64,000 nt of DNA from Halichondria panicea (GCF_963675165.1 NC_087387.1:5482990-5546989), one strand, 5' to 3'. Positions 33,377 to 44,862 are shown, counted from the stretch's first letter. The notes: a model not told the origin generated them from the letters alone. A program made the numbers and translations.

Positions 33377-33763
33377 TTGTTGCAAAGATACATAACTTCA
33401 ATTGTTGTATAGCTTTACCTATATTGTTCTGTTTAGTGGCTCTTTTTGTTAAGAACATGTACAGGAAACTGAATTGAGAACCAACACATGATTTGCGCCA
33501 TTTATACATTCTACCGGAATAATATAATACCCAGAGATGGCAATAATGATAAGCTTCCTATAATTAGTGAGTGCTAAATAAACAACATGCACGTATGTAC
33601 ATAACCCGCAAACAGCTGGGGTAGCTAATGCTGCCATTCATTGCCCCAAGTATTGTTCAATATGCAAGCAAGTCTATACCATTGAATTATAACTTTTACT
33701 GACTGGCATAGTAACTAAATACAAAAAATATTGGTATGTTTTTGTACGTACTGCAGTACCGCA
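33377..33763. other. 3' flank of P10 and upstream flank of P11
   Basis: 33377-33690 repeats 25488-25800 (the flank after P8) almost exactly. No gene is present. Confidence 0.5.
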
Positions 33764-33988
33764 TACCGTGAAATTTTCGAGGCACTTATATTTCGTGGAT
33801 TGGCCTCTAAAAGCCATTTCGTTGCACAATGTTCGCAGAATGACTGCTTACCGGAAGCCACGCCTTTAAATCTTTGCATGATAGCAGGTAATTCTAATTA
33901 GACAACAATTTTCGTGGACTTAATTTTTGTGTAGAATTCTAACCCACAAAATCCGCGAAAATTAAGCCCCTCAAAAATTTCACGCTAT
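33764..33988. repeat. Palindromic MITE, GCGCGAAATTT family, copy 3
   Basis: Diverged copy of 546-772, again upstream of an SRCR signal exon. Confidence 0.65.
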
Positions 33989-34223
33989 ATTGATTCAATT
34001 ACTATAATTAGACTTAGGTGGCTTCAGGAGGAGGAGTGATTGACAAAGAATGTTTTACTTTCACATTACTTTCACATGTATTACCTTTAGCAGTCAACAT
34101 CAACATAGCAAGCTTATTTTATGTAAAGTGCATGAGGTTTATAACAACATCCTGTACAAGATTGGCCAAATGAAGTTTATAATAGCCATGCAATGTAGCC
34201 ATGCAGTGTGATGATGTATCAAA

Positions 34224-34407
34224 ATGCAAGTCACAAGCTTATTGTTGTTGGCTGCCACTACTGCTATTGCTACAGCTCAGTCATCAGGTATATAGTTATG
34301 TGTATATATATACTGCACATTCTGAATCTTGCAATGCAGAGTGCTTCAGTCGACAACTTCGTGAATCTAATACAACACTTAGTTTACTTGAGTACTGTTA
34401 TAATGTC
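34224..34407 (+). pseudogene. P11 5' end: signal exon and broken exon 2
   Basis: Signal exon 34224-34287 (MQVTSLLLLAATTAIATAQS) has a good donor and ends in phase 1. Exon 2 starts at 34340 (ECSFRQL-like ECFSRQL) and is cut at about 34407 by an inversion junction, giving a stop. The signal exon itself is healthy and could be spliced to the exon at 35448. Confidence 0.7.
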
Positions 34408-35236
34408 TAGCGTCAGGAGTTCATATGAACTCCTGCAGTTAATAATTATTAGTCTACCTTGGTACGGTAGATGTCTGTGTAGTAGCTACTGGCTGTTCAG
34501 AACAATCATTGTATAGATTTTCATAGCTTTTACAAACAACTCCAAGCTCCACAAAGCTGACACATTGTTGTTCAACTGGACTATACAGTGCCATGCTCCA
34601 TTGCTTAGTTGTGTACAGTTTAGTCTGTACTCTGGGAATGCTCCAGGAGGAAATGAGTTGGTTACTGCCACCGAGCTTCCTGTAGATTTTGTGCATGAGC
34701 TGATGCATAGAATTAGAGCAATGTTATTCATCCTCTGTTACCTTCAAAGATGTATCCTATTTGTGAACAAACGGCTCCTGCCAGTTCTTGACTGCCAGTG
34801 CAAACTGTCCTCCATTTCCTGCCACTCGTACACACCTCCACTCGTCCCTCTCTGTCAGTGGATCCACTCACCAGCCTTATCTCTCCAATTATGCAGTTGG
34901 CTGAAATTCAAAATTATTTTAGATGCACTCTGAAAATCATGACCAACCTGTGTTGCACGTTTGCAAACTCACAACAAAGCATGGGGTATCATCACAGCTG
35001 TCACTAGGTGTCACTGTGCAATTGGTTAGTCCTGCATGGTTCTTTGCAGTCACTCAGAATGAACATTTATAGAGAATGTTCATGACACACTGTTCTAATT
35101 GCAGTAATCTCTAAAATGAAGAATCACGTTAATTTATATCTATATACGAGTATATAGTTGACTTACCAGAATCACTGTAGCCCAGTTCTGTACAGGCAGC
35201 CACTGACTGTCTCTGGAACAGATCCTTCTCCATTCT
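34408..35236 (-). pseudogene. P11 body: inverted block of four SRCR exons
   Basis: On the minus strand the block reads, in order, the rest of exon 2 (about 35232-35168), exon 3 (35110-34948, with an internal TAA), exon 4 (34900-34742, open, EIRLVSGSTDREGRVEVCT) and exon 5 (34679 to about 34490, NSFPPGAFPEYRLNC). The left edge carries a perfect 22-base palindrome. The right edge falls in exon 2, so inversion happened inside one gene. Confidence 0.8.
34414..34435. repeat. Perfect 22-base palindrome at inversion breakpoint
   Basis: CAGGAGTTCAT followed at once by its exact inverse complement. It lies six bases from the point where the + strand exon 2 breaks off. No paralog has it. Confidence 0.85.
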
Positions 35237-35319
35237 CGACATAAACAGTATTTTACTTCACTATACATCCCATATATATTCAACTGAGGCACTAATCACT
35301 CCAGTGGCATGCACATGTA

Positions 35320-35415
35320 CTTATGACGACAAGTCTACATGTACTGATAATTCCATCGCCCTAACTGCTGGCATTGGTGTACTGGTGGCTCTGTTACCAG
35401 CTGTATCAGTTGTAA
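35320..35415 (+). pseudogene. Tail-B type membrane-exon remnant
   Basis: TGTACTGATAATTCC followed by GCTGGCATTGGTGTACTGGT and GGCTCTGTTACCAGCTGTAT match the membrane exon of the tail-B genes (AGIGVLVALLPAVSV). It breaks off before the stop-transfer sequence. Confidence 0.65.
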
Positions 35416-35447
35416 TAATGAATTTCATAAACAGAATATTATTACAG

Positions 35448-36788
35448 AATGTTTGAATGGACAAATTCAAGAAACTATTTCTAATTCCCTGGAGTACTGT
35501 TACAATGGAGAATGGAGCCTGATCTGTCATGATGACAGTCAGTGGAACCGAGAGAGGACAATATCTGCATGCACACAACTGGGTTACAGTGACTCCGGTA
35601 AGTTAGTTATCAAGTGAGGAGTAGATAGCTTGTATGTATGTATCTTATATGTATGTATCTTATAGGAATAGGAGGAAGGTCATGTGGGACTACTCAAAGA
35701 AAAGTTGTCACACTGACTAACTGCAGTGAACCAGGACAGCATCTCACAGAATGCATGGTCATGGCCAGTGATAGCTGTACTACCTGTTCTATATTGTCTT
35801 TAACATGCTTCCTAGGTGCGTTCATATTATTATATATAACAAGGTTGCCATTTAATTTTATTTATTTCAGCTACCTGCACTCATGGAAAGACAAGACTGG
35901 TGGGTGGATCCACTGACAGAGAGGGACGAGTGGAGGTGTGTGTGGGTGGCAGGCGATGGAGGACAATTTGCACTGGCAGTCAAGAACTGGCAAGAGCTGT
36001 TTGTTCACAAATGGGATACACCTTTGAAAGTAAGAGAGTGGATTGATAAATGTGCTATGAATTTTATGATCTATCAACAGAAAGTACTGTGGCGAACCCA
36101 TTTCCTCCTGGAGTATTTCCAGAGTACAGACTGGACTGTACACAACTAAGCAATGGAACATGGCACTGTAATCCAGTAAAACAACAATGTGACAGCTTTG
36201 TGGAGCTTGGAGTTGTTTGTAAGAACTATGAAGATCTATACAATGACTGTGCTCTGTCAACCAACATGCAAGTCAATACACAGATGCCTATAGCTACTAG
36301 TTTAGAAGGTATATAGATTTTATCTTCGTACCAAAGCACCAATTGCTAGATCTCCATGCACACAGGACTGTCTTCTACTCCATGTGAAACAACTACTAAC
36401 AATGGCAGCTCAACTTCACTGCTAGCAGTAATTGCTGTTCTTGTTGTGTTACAAGTGGCTACAATGACGATACTAATCAGCACCTGTGTTGTCTTTAAGA
36501 AGAAACTCAAACAAAAGTAAAGCTGTAACAAACTATAATACATTTGTCTCCTAAGCGCTTGCACGCATGTGTTAATTCTTATAATACTTGTATATATGTA
36601 GGATGCTTATGGCTACACAACAAGCTGACTTAACATATGCAGTGGTTGGAGGCACACAAACTGAAATGAAGATCGACCCCAACATAGCTGCTAACCCAGC
36701 GTATGAGGCAGTCAAGTGTGACCAAGAGGACCACACCTACGATGTCGTCAGTGAGGGGGTGGTTTCAAGACAGAGGAGGGGCAATTGA
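35448..36788 (+). CDS. P12: two-SRCR transmembrane receptor, tail A (no own signal exon)
   Basis: Exons 35448-35597, 35666-35815, 35871-36029, 36081-36308, 36366-36516 and 36602-36788 are all open with good splice sites. Domain 1: ECLNGQIQET, CYNGEWSLIC, ACTQLGYSD, TLTNCSEPGQHLTECMV. Domain 2: TRLVGGSTDREGRVEVCV, WHCNPVKQQC, LGVVC. The tail is KMLMATQQADLTYAVV, NPAYEAV, HTYDVV. No signal exon lies directly upstream. Adding the 64-base signal exon at 34224 gives 1089 bases, exactly 362 codons plus stop, the same as P15. That would splice over the inverted block. Otherwise it is headless. Confidence 0.75.
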
Positions 36789-37882
36789 CATGTATTTGTT
36801 TTGCAAAGATACTTCGATGGTTGTGTAGCTAGCTATACCTTACTTATTAATTATATGTTATGTGCTAGGTGACTGTTTTTAACGATACATCATTAGAGGA
36901 AACTATATAAGTGGTCATTTGCTGCATCGTGTACAAAACGTGTATACACTAACTATACATACAATGTTACCTCAACGAGGAGTTTTTTGCTTGCTCTCAC
37001 TGCTATGATTATAGCTATAATTATGCTATAGTGTACATTCTACCAGACACCCCCTGGAATAGCCTGCATGGCAATAATGATAAGCTTTCAGTGATTGCTA
37101 AATAAGCATGTTGTTGGTACACAGACTGTACATAACCAAACAACTAGAGTAATTAGCTATTCACTCTGAATAGTGAGTGACTATCGGGCAACTAAAGTTT
37201 CTGCTGCAAAATACCATCACACACAATCACTGGGTGTATAATGTCTCATCATAGTGCATCGGATATAGTTCTATGGAATTTTGATACAAAAATGACATAA
37301 TGTGTGCAATGAAAACTGGGTTAAATTGATTTTGGTAAGTTAGTTATCAAGCGCTGCATGCTACTGTGTGATGCCTCGCGGCTTACAGGCATAATTTTTA
37401 TAGTATGTGCCCTAGGACGTAGATCTATTCAGTATTTGTTTAGACAAAGAAACATAGACATTAATTGGTCAGAATGTTCTTCTAAGGAGTGATGTTCATA
37501 GGAGGTGAGGTCTGTCACTCATAGCCAAGCCGTGGTGATGGTGATAACAAGTACGGACATCAATGAATTTAGTACTATGACAGCCATACTAACAGAGTAG
37601 GTATAGCTAATAATGTTATATTAGATTAACATTTAGTGCATTAGCTACAAGTATATAGTGTAAAACAAATTGAATGGGTCACGGCTATTTCATGCACTCA
37701 TTTTATAACTCCGCATATTGCATGTATATATTCTCCAAGACCCCCCCCCCCCTTCTCTGCATGACAGACAGCAACTAGTGTTTCCTGTTGACATAATATT
37801 ATACTAAATGCTGTACTCAACTTTTAGTCTCTTGAGCATTACAATTATATAGTTCTCTCTAAGTTGAAACAAACAAAGCACT
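36789..37882. other. 3' flank of P12 with sulfatase trace
   Basis: 36789-37470 repeats 12037-12700. At about 37490-37560 a decayed piece (GGAGGTGAGGTCTGTCACTC, ATAGCCAAGCCGTGG) recalls the start of the sulfatase exon 2 on the minus strand. A C-run is at 37740. No gene. Confidence 0.45.
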
Positions 37883-39676
37883 ATGACCAGCATGACTGTT
37901 CACCACGGAGTACTATACTGTTGTCGATCATTTCAACTATCGGCACTGCTCAACAAGGTATGTTCATAAGTAATCTTAGTATAGATAAGCAGTTTACTGT
38001 GCAAATACAGAGTGCTTCAATATGGGCAAATTCGTAAACTTCATTCCAATCTCCTTGAGTATTGTTACAATGGAGAATGTAGATTGGTCTATTACTCAGC
38101 GAGTCAGTGGAGTCTGGATATGACAAGGGCTGTGTGTGCACGACTGGGTTACCGAGATTTTTTTGGTAGTTATAATAATTATACAGCGTGTATGAAGTAT
38201 ACACAGTCTGCATATTTCTAATAGTAACACTGAAAGGGTCACGTCAGAGTGGTGCAGGAACATTTATCACTCTGAGTGAATGCAACGAACCAGGACTAAC
38301 AGGATGCATATAGTGATGCCCAGTGACGACAACTATACTGAGTGCTCTCTTGTGTTTCTACGGTGTATCGAAGGTTAATCTCAGTTTTACCAATAAAATT
38401 TTGGACGTTATTCTCTTGTCGTATAGAAATAATAAAGTATAGCACGAAATTTTCGAGGCACTTAAATTTTGTGGAAAAAAAAGCATTTTGTTGAATACGT
38501 TTTGTGGGTTGACTGCTTACCGAAAGCCACGCCTTTAATATTTGCACGTTATAATTCTAATTAAAGAACAATTTGGAACCTTAATTTTCGTAGAATTACT
38601 ATTAACTCACAAAAACAGCGAAAATTAAGCCCCTCGGAAATTTTGTGCTATACGGTAGTTACCATAATTATGGAGGGTAATTTTAGTTAGTGCACATTTT
38701 CGTATGAACTACTCAATTAAATTTTAACAATTCGTACAGCTCAGGATAGTTATGTTGAACGTATTGCGGTAGAATAATTTCATAGTTAACTTTTCGTATG
38801 ATTCTCTATGCGAAATTTCCACTATACGAAAATAACCCGCTATTACGGATAATGTATACAGCTAACTGTGCTGATGGAGAGATAAGACTGGTGAGAGGAT
38901 CCACTGACAGAGAGGGACGAGTGGAGGTGTGTGTAGGAAGTCCCCCAACTTTATGGAGGACAGTTTGCACTGGCAGTCAAGAACTAGCAGGAGCCGTTTG
39001 TTCACAAATGGGATACACCTTTGAAGGTAAGAGAGTGGATTGATAAATGATTTTATGATCCATCAACAGAGAGCACTGTGGCCAACTGATTTCCTCCTGG
39101 AGCATTTCCAGAGTACAGACTGGACTTTACACAACTAAGTAATGGAACATGGCACTATAGTCCAGTTGAACAAGAATGTGACAGCTTTGTGGAGCTTGGA
39201 GTTGTTTGTAAGAACTATGAAGATTTATACAATGAACGCTTGAAGGACTGTGCTCTGTTAACCAACATGCAAGTCACTACACATATGCCTATATAGCTAC
39301 TAGTTTAGAAGGTATATAGAGTTTATCTTCGTACCAAAGCACCAATTGCTAGATATCCATGCACACAGAACTGTCTTATACTCCATGTGAAACAACTAAT
39401 AACAATGGCAGCTCAACTTCACTGCTAGCAGTAATTGCTGTTCTTGTTGTCCTACAAGTGGCTACAATGATTGCACTAATCAGCACCTGTATTGTCTTTA
39501 AGAGGAAACACAAACGAAAGTAGGAGCTATAACAAACTATAATGCATTAATAATCTAAGCACTTGTGTTCTTATAACAACTTGTTTAGGGTGACCATGGC
39601 TACACAACAAGCTGACCTAACCTATGCAGTGGCTCATGACGACACGTATATAGAGGAGAGAACCTTACATGTGTAA
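37883..39676 (+). pseudogene. P13: SRCR receptor pseudogene with replaced tail
   Basis: Exons: about 37883-37957 (signal, frameshifted), 38011-38165, about 38228-38372, 38862-39026, 39070-39311, 39369-39519 and 39589-39676. Exon 2 gains two bases. Exon 3 is damaged around 38309. Exon 5 has TGA at its seventh codon. Intron 3 holds a MITE. Exon 4 is clean and has the longer loop GSPPTLWRTVC shared with P19. The tail keeps LTYAV and is then joined by deletion to 3' flank, reading AHDDTYIEERTLHV and stop. Confidence 0.8.
38439..38652. repeat. Palindromic MITE, GCGCGAAATTT family, copy 4
   Basis: Diverged copy inserted in intron 3 of P13; ends TATAGCACGAAATTTTC and its approximate inverse. Confidence 0.6.
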
Positions 39677-40008
39677 TTGTGGACAATTGCTGCATCATGT
39701 ACAGGTCATGTGTACATTTTACCAGACGGTAGTCTGACCCCCCCCCCCCCCCGTAATAGAGTTGCATGAATATATAATTTTGAATAAAGGTAATCTCCGT
39801 GATCCTTTATCTTACCTCCAAGGTCGTTAGGTTCAAACACCCCCGAATATATCCCCGACCTAGTCTGCTGCTCGAGACGGACAACACACTGGACTAGTGG
39901 TGTAGAACTGAGTGAAGACGAGACCCTGCTCGGCTAGTAACTGGATGTGAGGGGTATTGGAGGTGGGGTGTCCGTAGGGAGTGAGGTCATCATAGCCAAA
40001 CTGTGTGG

Positions 40009-40011
<3 letters not shown>

Positions 40012-40040
<29 letters not shown>
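40012..40040. repeat. GT microsatellite
   Basis: An uninterrupted GT run, followed near 40164-40191 by a GTAT/TGTA run. Frames across it are artefacts. Confidence 0.9.
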
Positions 40041-40042
<2 letters not shown>

Positions 40043-40301
40043 ATGTAGGTGTGTGGGTGGGTGTAGGGGGATAGTGACAAGCAACATAAATGAACCAGCT
40101 ATATACACAGTCATTGGGGCGAGCGTAGCGAGCCCTATCTTAGTGACCTCGGTAGACAATTTCTCTGTATGTATGTATGTATGTATGTATGTCATGGTAC
40201 GTGCGGCCTGATAGCCGGTTTTTACACACGCGGTCCTTACCAATTTCGTGTATTTGTCGTGTATTTTGCACAATTGGAGGCATAAGAAAAAGTTGCATAA
40301 A

Positions 40302-40800
40302 ATGAATCCTGACAATGAACGCAAACAAGAAAGACTTCGAATAAGGAGGGATCGAAACAGACAAGCAAGAGCCCAAGAAACAGCTGAAGAGAAAGAAGTC
40401 AGGCTAGCCAAACGCAGAGAAAAGCACAGGGCACTCAAATTCAATTGCACTGGATGCCAATAGAGCATCCCAGCAACTGAGACGGGACACAGAGATTCCT
40501 GAGGCTAGGCAGGCACACCTACAGCAAATGGCTGCTTCCACCCAAACCAGCAGAGCTTCAGGTAAGTACAGGTGGCGTACAGGTGATATAAGCCAGTGTA
40601 ATTTTCATTACAGATACTCCTGAGGCCAGACAGGCACGCCTACAGCAAATGGCTGCTTCAACTCAAACCAGCAGAGCCTCGGGTAAGTGCCACTTGTCAG
40701 TGGCGTTCATGATGATAAACCAGTGTTTTTTTCTACAGACACTCCTGAGGCCAGACACGCACGCTTAGAACAAGACAGGCATAGGTATTCACAACACATA
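40302..40800 (+). pseudogene. Fragment with repeated TPEARQARL exons
   Basis: A first segment reads MNPDNERKQERLRIRRDRNR and continues charged and helical to about 40440. After a one-base shift it continues as ANRASQQLRRDTEIPEARQA. Three copies of a unit DTPEARQARLQQMAASTQTS follow, at about 40490-40560, 40612-40683 and 40739 on; the first two end in TCAG or TCGG then GTAAGT donors. The pattern resembles the repetitive N-terminal region of PIF1/Helitron-type helicase proteins in invertebrates, a guess from memory. No helicase domain follows; the third unit decays by 40800. Confidence 0.45.
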
Positions 40801-40951
40801 GATGTGAACCACCTGTACTGCGCTCACGCTCGCCCCATGACACCTTGTGTCACCCTAGTTATAATTATAATCATAGGTCTACCCATGTAGTAAGGATGTA
40901 CCACACTCACTACTTATATCTGCAGGCACAGAAGAAAAAGCAGTGGTTATT

Positions 40952-41505
40952 ATGCCTCGGTGCGCATGTGCAAGCGAGGTATACGGTAGTGTGTTTGTGT
41001 GTCTGTGTGTGTGTCTGTGTAGACTGCTACAGCTGCTCAAGGATGAATCAAGTGCAAGTAAGAGTTTTTATAGGCTTCTAGTCATGTTTACTTGGATTTT
41101 AATTCGTGGATTTGCAAAATAATGCTTTGTTCTCGAGTTATGCCTAGTTTTGCTTACTTGGAATGCCATTGCAGCCTTTTCAGTAGAGCACGTAGCCAAA
41201 CTTGCTTACCGAGTGTTGCTACTCTACTTAGTAGTTAGCTCTGCACTAGAACGCTAGCTATTGGTAGCTGCAAGAGTGACAAGAGAGCTTCAAGGCTCTG
41301 CGAGCTGCTAATGCAGCCATTAATTTTAGACTTTAACTTTTGGCATCGATCGTTTTTAACAACAATCATGGTCGGTCATTACCCACTCTGTGAGTTTTTG
41401 CATGCAGCAAAATTAAATTGTTTTATCATGATTGTGTATAAAAACTTTATGTTATGTAGCTTTGGCATCTCCACCGAGGCATCAGCACCACCTGTGGTGC
41501 TTTCA
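40952..41505. mobile_element. TGCCTCGGTGCGC element, copy 2
   Basis: Same ends and interior as 22181-23070, without the nested MITE. It lies in the sulfatase copy-4 intron. Confidence 0.7.
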
Positions 41506-41925
41506 TTTCATGCAAGCACACCCACAACTCACACAGCTACACAACTACATAATTATTACACAGATGTACAGTATACACCCACATCATCAACTAGGAACAG
41601 CACCACGTTGGGTGGCGTGGCAGCCATGACGACGGCTAGCAGAAAGACCAACAGAAAATTCTCCCGTTCTGGCAACAAAGTTGATTTCCACACGATAATC
41701 AAACACTCCAGTTAGACTATAATTATGCAGCCTATATATAATTATACTAACTTGATATATAGCTGGCTAATAAAATATGGAGTATATAGCTATACTTAAG
41801 ATTCAAAAACTGCCTGTGCTGAACGTTCACTCTATAATTATCTGTGTGTATTAATTATTGATTATAGCTGATTGTCATGAGTCACAGAGTGCATTAAGAT
41901 TTGATTGACAGCCTTTTATTAATTA

Positions 41926-42587
41926 TGCCTCGGTGTGCATTTTTAATCAGTGAAACATTAATCATCTTGTCCTGGGTTCTTGACCTTTGCTTGGATTATA
42001 GCAGATACCGTTTCTGTTGCTCTTGACCGTTTATTTGCTTGCTTGGAAAGCTTGCTATACCTAGTTCTATCCAGTGCAGCAAACTAGTACATCATAATTT
42101 ATACCCTAGCTACAGAAGGCTAATTTTCCATATCTTGTGGTTTCAAAGAATGCAATCAAAGGTCAAAGGTTGCAATTAAATCTGAGATCTCTTTTCTCAA
42201 GCTGTTTCGTCTGGGGCGCGATAGCTCAACTGATTTCTGCTATGATTATAAAAAGGATGAAGCTATAGTGGTGGTGTATAAACCCAGGGGCGTGAGGGTA
42301 AACTCAGTTTTACATGTAAAACATAAGCCCACGTGATGTTTTAATTAGTGACCTTTTGACATTGGTGTACCTCCTCTGGGCTCTGCTAATGCAGCCATTA
42401 ATTTTAGACTTGAACTTTTGGCATCCATCGTTTTTAACAACAATTATGGTAGATCATTACCCACTCTGTGAGTTTTTGCATGCAGCAAAATTAAATTGTT
42501 GATCATGTGCATAAAAGCTATTAGTAGCTTTATGTTATGTAGCTTTGGCATCTCCACGAGGCATCAGCACCCACGGTGCTTTCATTA
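41926..42587. mobile_element. TGCCTCGGTGCGC element, split copy
   Basis: The left tip is at about 41926-41945 and the right 200 bases at 42380-42587 match the family. The middle 430 bases are unrelated to the other copies and are not recognised. Confidence 0.5.
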
Positions 42588-43273
42588 TACACATGACTTG
42601 TGAATATAGATGGACAAGACAAATGATGGACAAGACTTGCACAAGTCATGTGTATAATTAAAATATCCATCCCCTTCCTTCTATACATGACACTCGCAGC
42701 ATTGAATTGCTGTTGTGCACTTATTAGTAAATAATTAGCTGATAATCTTAAGCATTTCTCTTCGCCTCGAACTATAAAAAACGTACAAATGATAAGACCT
42801 AGTATGTGTACTATAATATATACTGCGACTGTATATTTGCATAGCTCAATGAGGTATTATTATACCAAAGATCTGTGACAACGTATAATCGAACCCCGCT
42901 ACCGAATATTGATCCATGAGTGCCTCGACAGAAACCCTCACTGCATAGCCGTGCAAGCACGTTGCAACTCCAAATTTGGGGACTTCTTATAAGCATATAT
43001 ATCTTATCTCAGCAAATCCCCTTCAGGAGAAACGGTAAGCTATGTCCAATGATCGATGTTGTTGTCTAATTTTGCGTAAGGTCAGACATGTATATGGCGA
43101 TGTTTTATAATTATCACATCCAGTAGAAAAAGCTATAGATCTATCAACACAACAAATGAACTCTCATTGAGTCTTGACATAGAATGTATGGTGAAATACA
43201 TGATGAATCATAAACCGCCAGTAAAACAGTATAACATTACGTCACAATGATAGCAAGCTATAATTATATAATT
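42588..43273. other. Unassigned intergenic
   Basis: The start repeats the sulfatase 5' flank (20523-20650). The remainder shows no gene, repeat or RNA I can support. Confidence 0.4.
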
Positions 43274-43476
43274 AGCGCCTCGGATTATAGTAGTCGGTCA
43301 GTCTGTCTGTTTGGTTTGTCGTTTTGTGTATTCCATCTGCTCACCTCGATGCGATAGCGCTGTGTTTGTACCATAGATAGCTTCAAAAGGTATAGTGAAT
43401 TTGGCAGATTTTGATGCTTTGACTCGAAGCTTTAGATTACACTAAACGCCAAGGGTTTGCACTCAGTGCTCTAGTT
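43274..43476. mobile_element. Short CCGAGG/GTGCTCTAG family copy
   Basis: It begins GCCTCGGATTATAGTAGTCG and ends AGGGTTTGCACTCAGTGCTC then TAG, with the CTGCTCACCT block between, as in 6296-7785 but only 0.2 kb long. Confidence 0.6.
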
Positions 43477-43679
43477 GTTCCATATTCCACTTACACATTA
43501 GCATATTCTCAGTTCTTGAATACTTGGTAGTATAAATAAAAATAACTGATGGTGCAAACGACCGCTTGTTTCCTTAGATGAACGAACATCCATATTGTGT
43601 CGGATTATTGATACCTTAAATTAAGCTATAGCATAATACTCTATAATTATAGCTGGAGAGTGAACAAATAATTGTTTAA

Positions 43680-43805
43680 GGTACTTTTAAGTGGCAATTT
43701 TCAATAGGAAGTAAATCATGTAACTTATAAGATTGTCATTTCCTGTAAAATTGTATGACCTATAAACAGATGCCTACAAAGATCACTCTAGCTCTTATAG
43801 TCAAC
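43680..43805 (+). promoter_or_regulatory. Conserved 5' flank of the second SRCR promoter class
   Basis: AGGAAGTAAATCATG, GATTGTCATTTCCTGTA, CAGATGCCTA and AAGATCACTCTAGCTCTTAT then AGTCAAC precede the ATG. The same block, in order, precedes 47092 and 52928, and parts precede 21639, 54836 and 63563. This differs from the flank of P1-type genes, so two regulatory classes may exist. Confidence 0.4.
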
Positions 43806-44862
43806 ATGAAAGTGTTTAGCGTACTGATATCTATCTTTACTACTATTTCAACTCAACAACAAGGTATGTATGTAATTATAATGCTATATATAGACACCTA
43901 TATACAATGAATTTCATGAACATGCAGAATATTTGAATGGAAAACTTCAACATACTATTTCTGATATCCCTGTGTACTGTTACAATGGAGAATGGAGATG
44001 GATCTGTTACCAAGATAGTCAGTGGAACCAAGAGAGGACAATATCTGTATGCACACAACTGGGTTACAGTGCACTTGGTGAGTTAGTTATCAAGTTAGGA
44101 GTAGATAGCTTGTAATATCTTTTATATACAGGAGTAGCAGACGAGATATGTGGGACTATTCAAAGAAAAGTTGTCACACTGACTAACTGCAATGAACAGC
44201 ATCTCACAGAATGCATGGTCACGGCCAGTGACAGCTGCACTACCTGTTCTTACTTGTTTTTAAGATGTTCTGCAGGTTAGTGTATATAATGTTGCCATGC
44301 CGTTTTAGCATACTAAATTTATTTCAGCCATCTGCACTGATGGAGAGATAAGATTGGTGGGTGGATCCACTGACAGAGAGGGACGAGTGGAGGTGTGTGT
44401 GGGTGGCAGGCGATGGAGGACAGTTTGCAATGGCAGTCAAGAACTGGCAGGAGCCATTTGTTCACAAATGGGATACATCTTTGAAGGTAACGTGAAATTG
44501 ATATTTAATTTACTGTGAATGTACTACAATTAACAGCAAGTGCTATTGCACTACCAAACTCATTTCCTCCCGGAGCATTCCCAGAGTACAGACTAGACTG
44601 TACACAACTAAGCAATGCAACATGGCACTGTAGTCCAGTTGAACAACAATGTGTCAGCTTTGTGGAGCTTGGTGTTGTTTGTAGAACTATGAAGATCTAT
44701 ACAGTGAATGTTCTAGGACTAGTACACTGTCTACATTGTCAACCAGCATACAAGTTAGATAAATGTGCATCATTATACATATTCGGTAGTGTACAAAATA
44801 ATATTCCCCCACCCATGACTGTGCACAAACCCAGTGGCAGATCTAGAAAAAGTGGTAGGTAG
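43806..44862 (+). CDS. P14: two-SRCR protein with frameshifted, possibly secreted end
   Basis: Exons 43806-43863 (signal, MKVFSVLISIFTTISTQQQ), 43928-44077, 44132-44275, 44328-44486 and 44537-44862. All five join in frame. The first cysteine of domain 1 is Tyr (EYLNGK). In exon 5 one base is lost right after LGVVC (44683), so the stalk is replaced by about 55 unrelated residues ending at 44862, with no membrane span. The product would be secreted if stable. A degraded membrane exon and tail-B exon follow at 45062-45401. It may simply be a pseudogene. Confidence 0.6.

Larger units (their letters stand above)
39820..41678 (-). pseudogene. Arylsulfatase 5' exons, copy 4
   Basis: Exon 1 (41678 down to 41583) keeps FLLVFLLAVVMAATPPNVVL and LVDD before a GT donor, but its ATG is TTG. 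Exon 2 (about 40001 down to 39820) has CCPSRAA and then a deletion that removes LLTGRYQ and shifts frame. Intron 1 contains a GT microsatellite, a TPEARQARL repeat gene fragment and a TGCCTCGGTGCGC element. Confidence 0.7.

Noticed and set aside
40005-40211. Open frame over the GT repeat
   Set aside because: Low-complexity microsatellite translation.
42860-42960. Possible tRNA (a TCGAACCCCGCTACC stretch resembling a T-arm)
   Set aside because: No matching acceptor stem, anticodon loop or A/B box spacing could be laid out on either strand.
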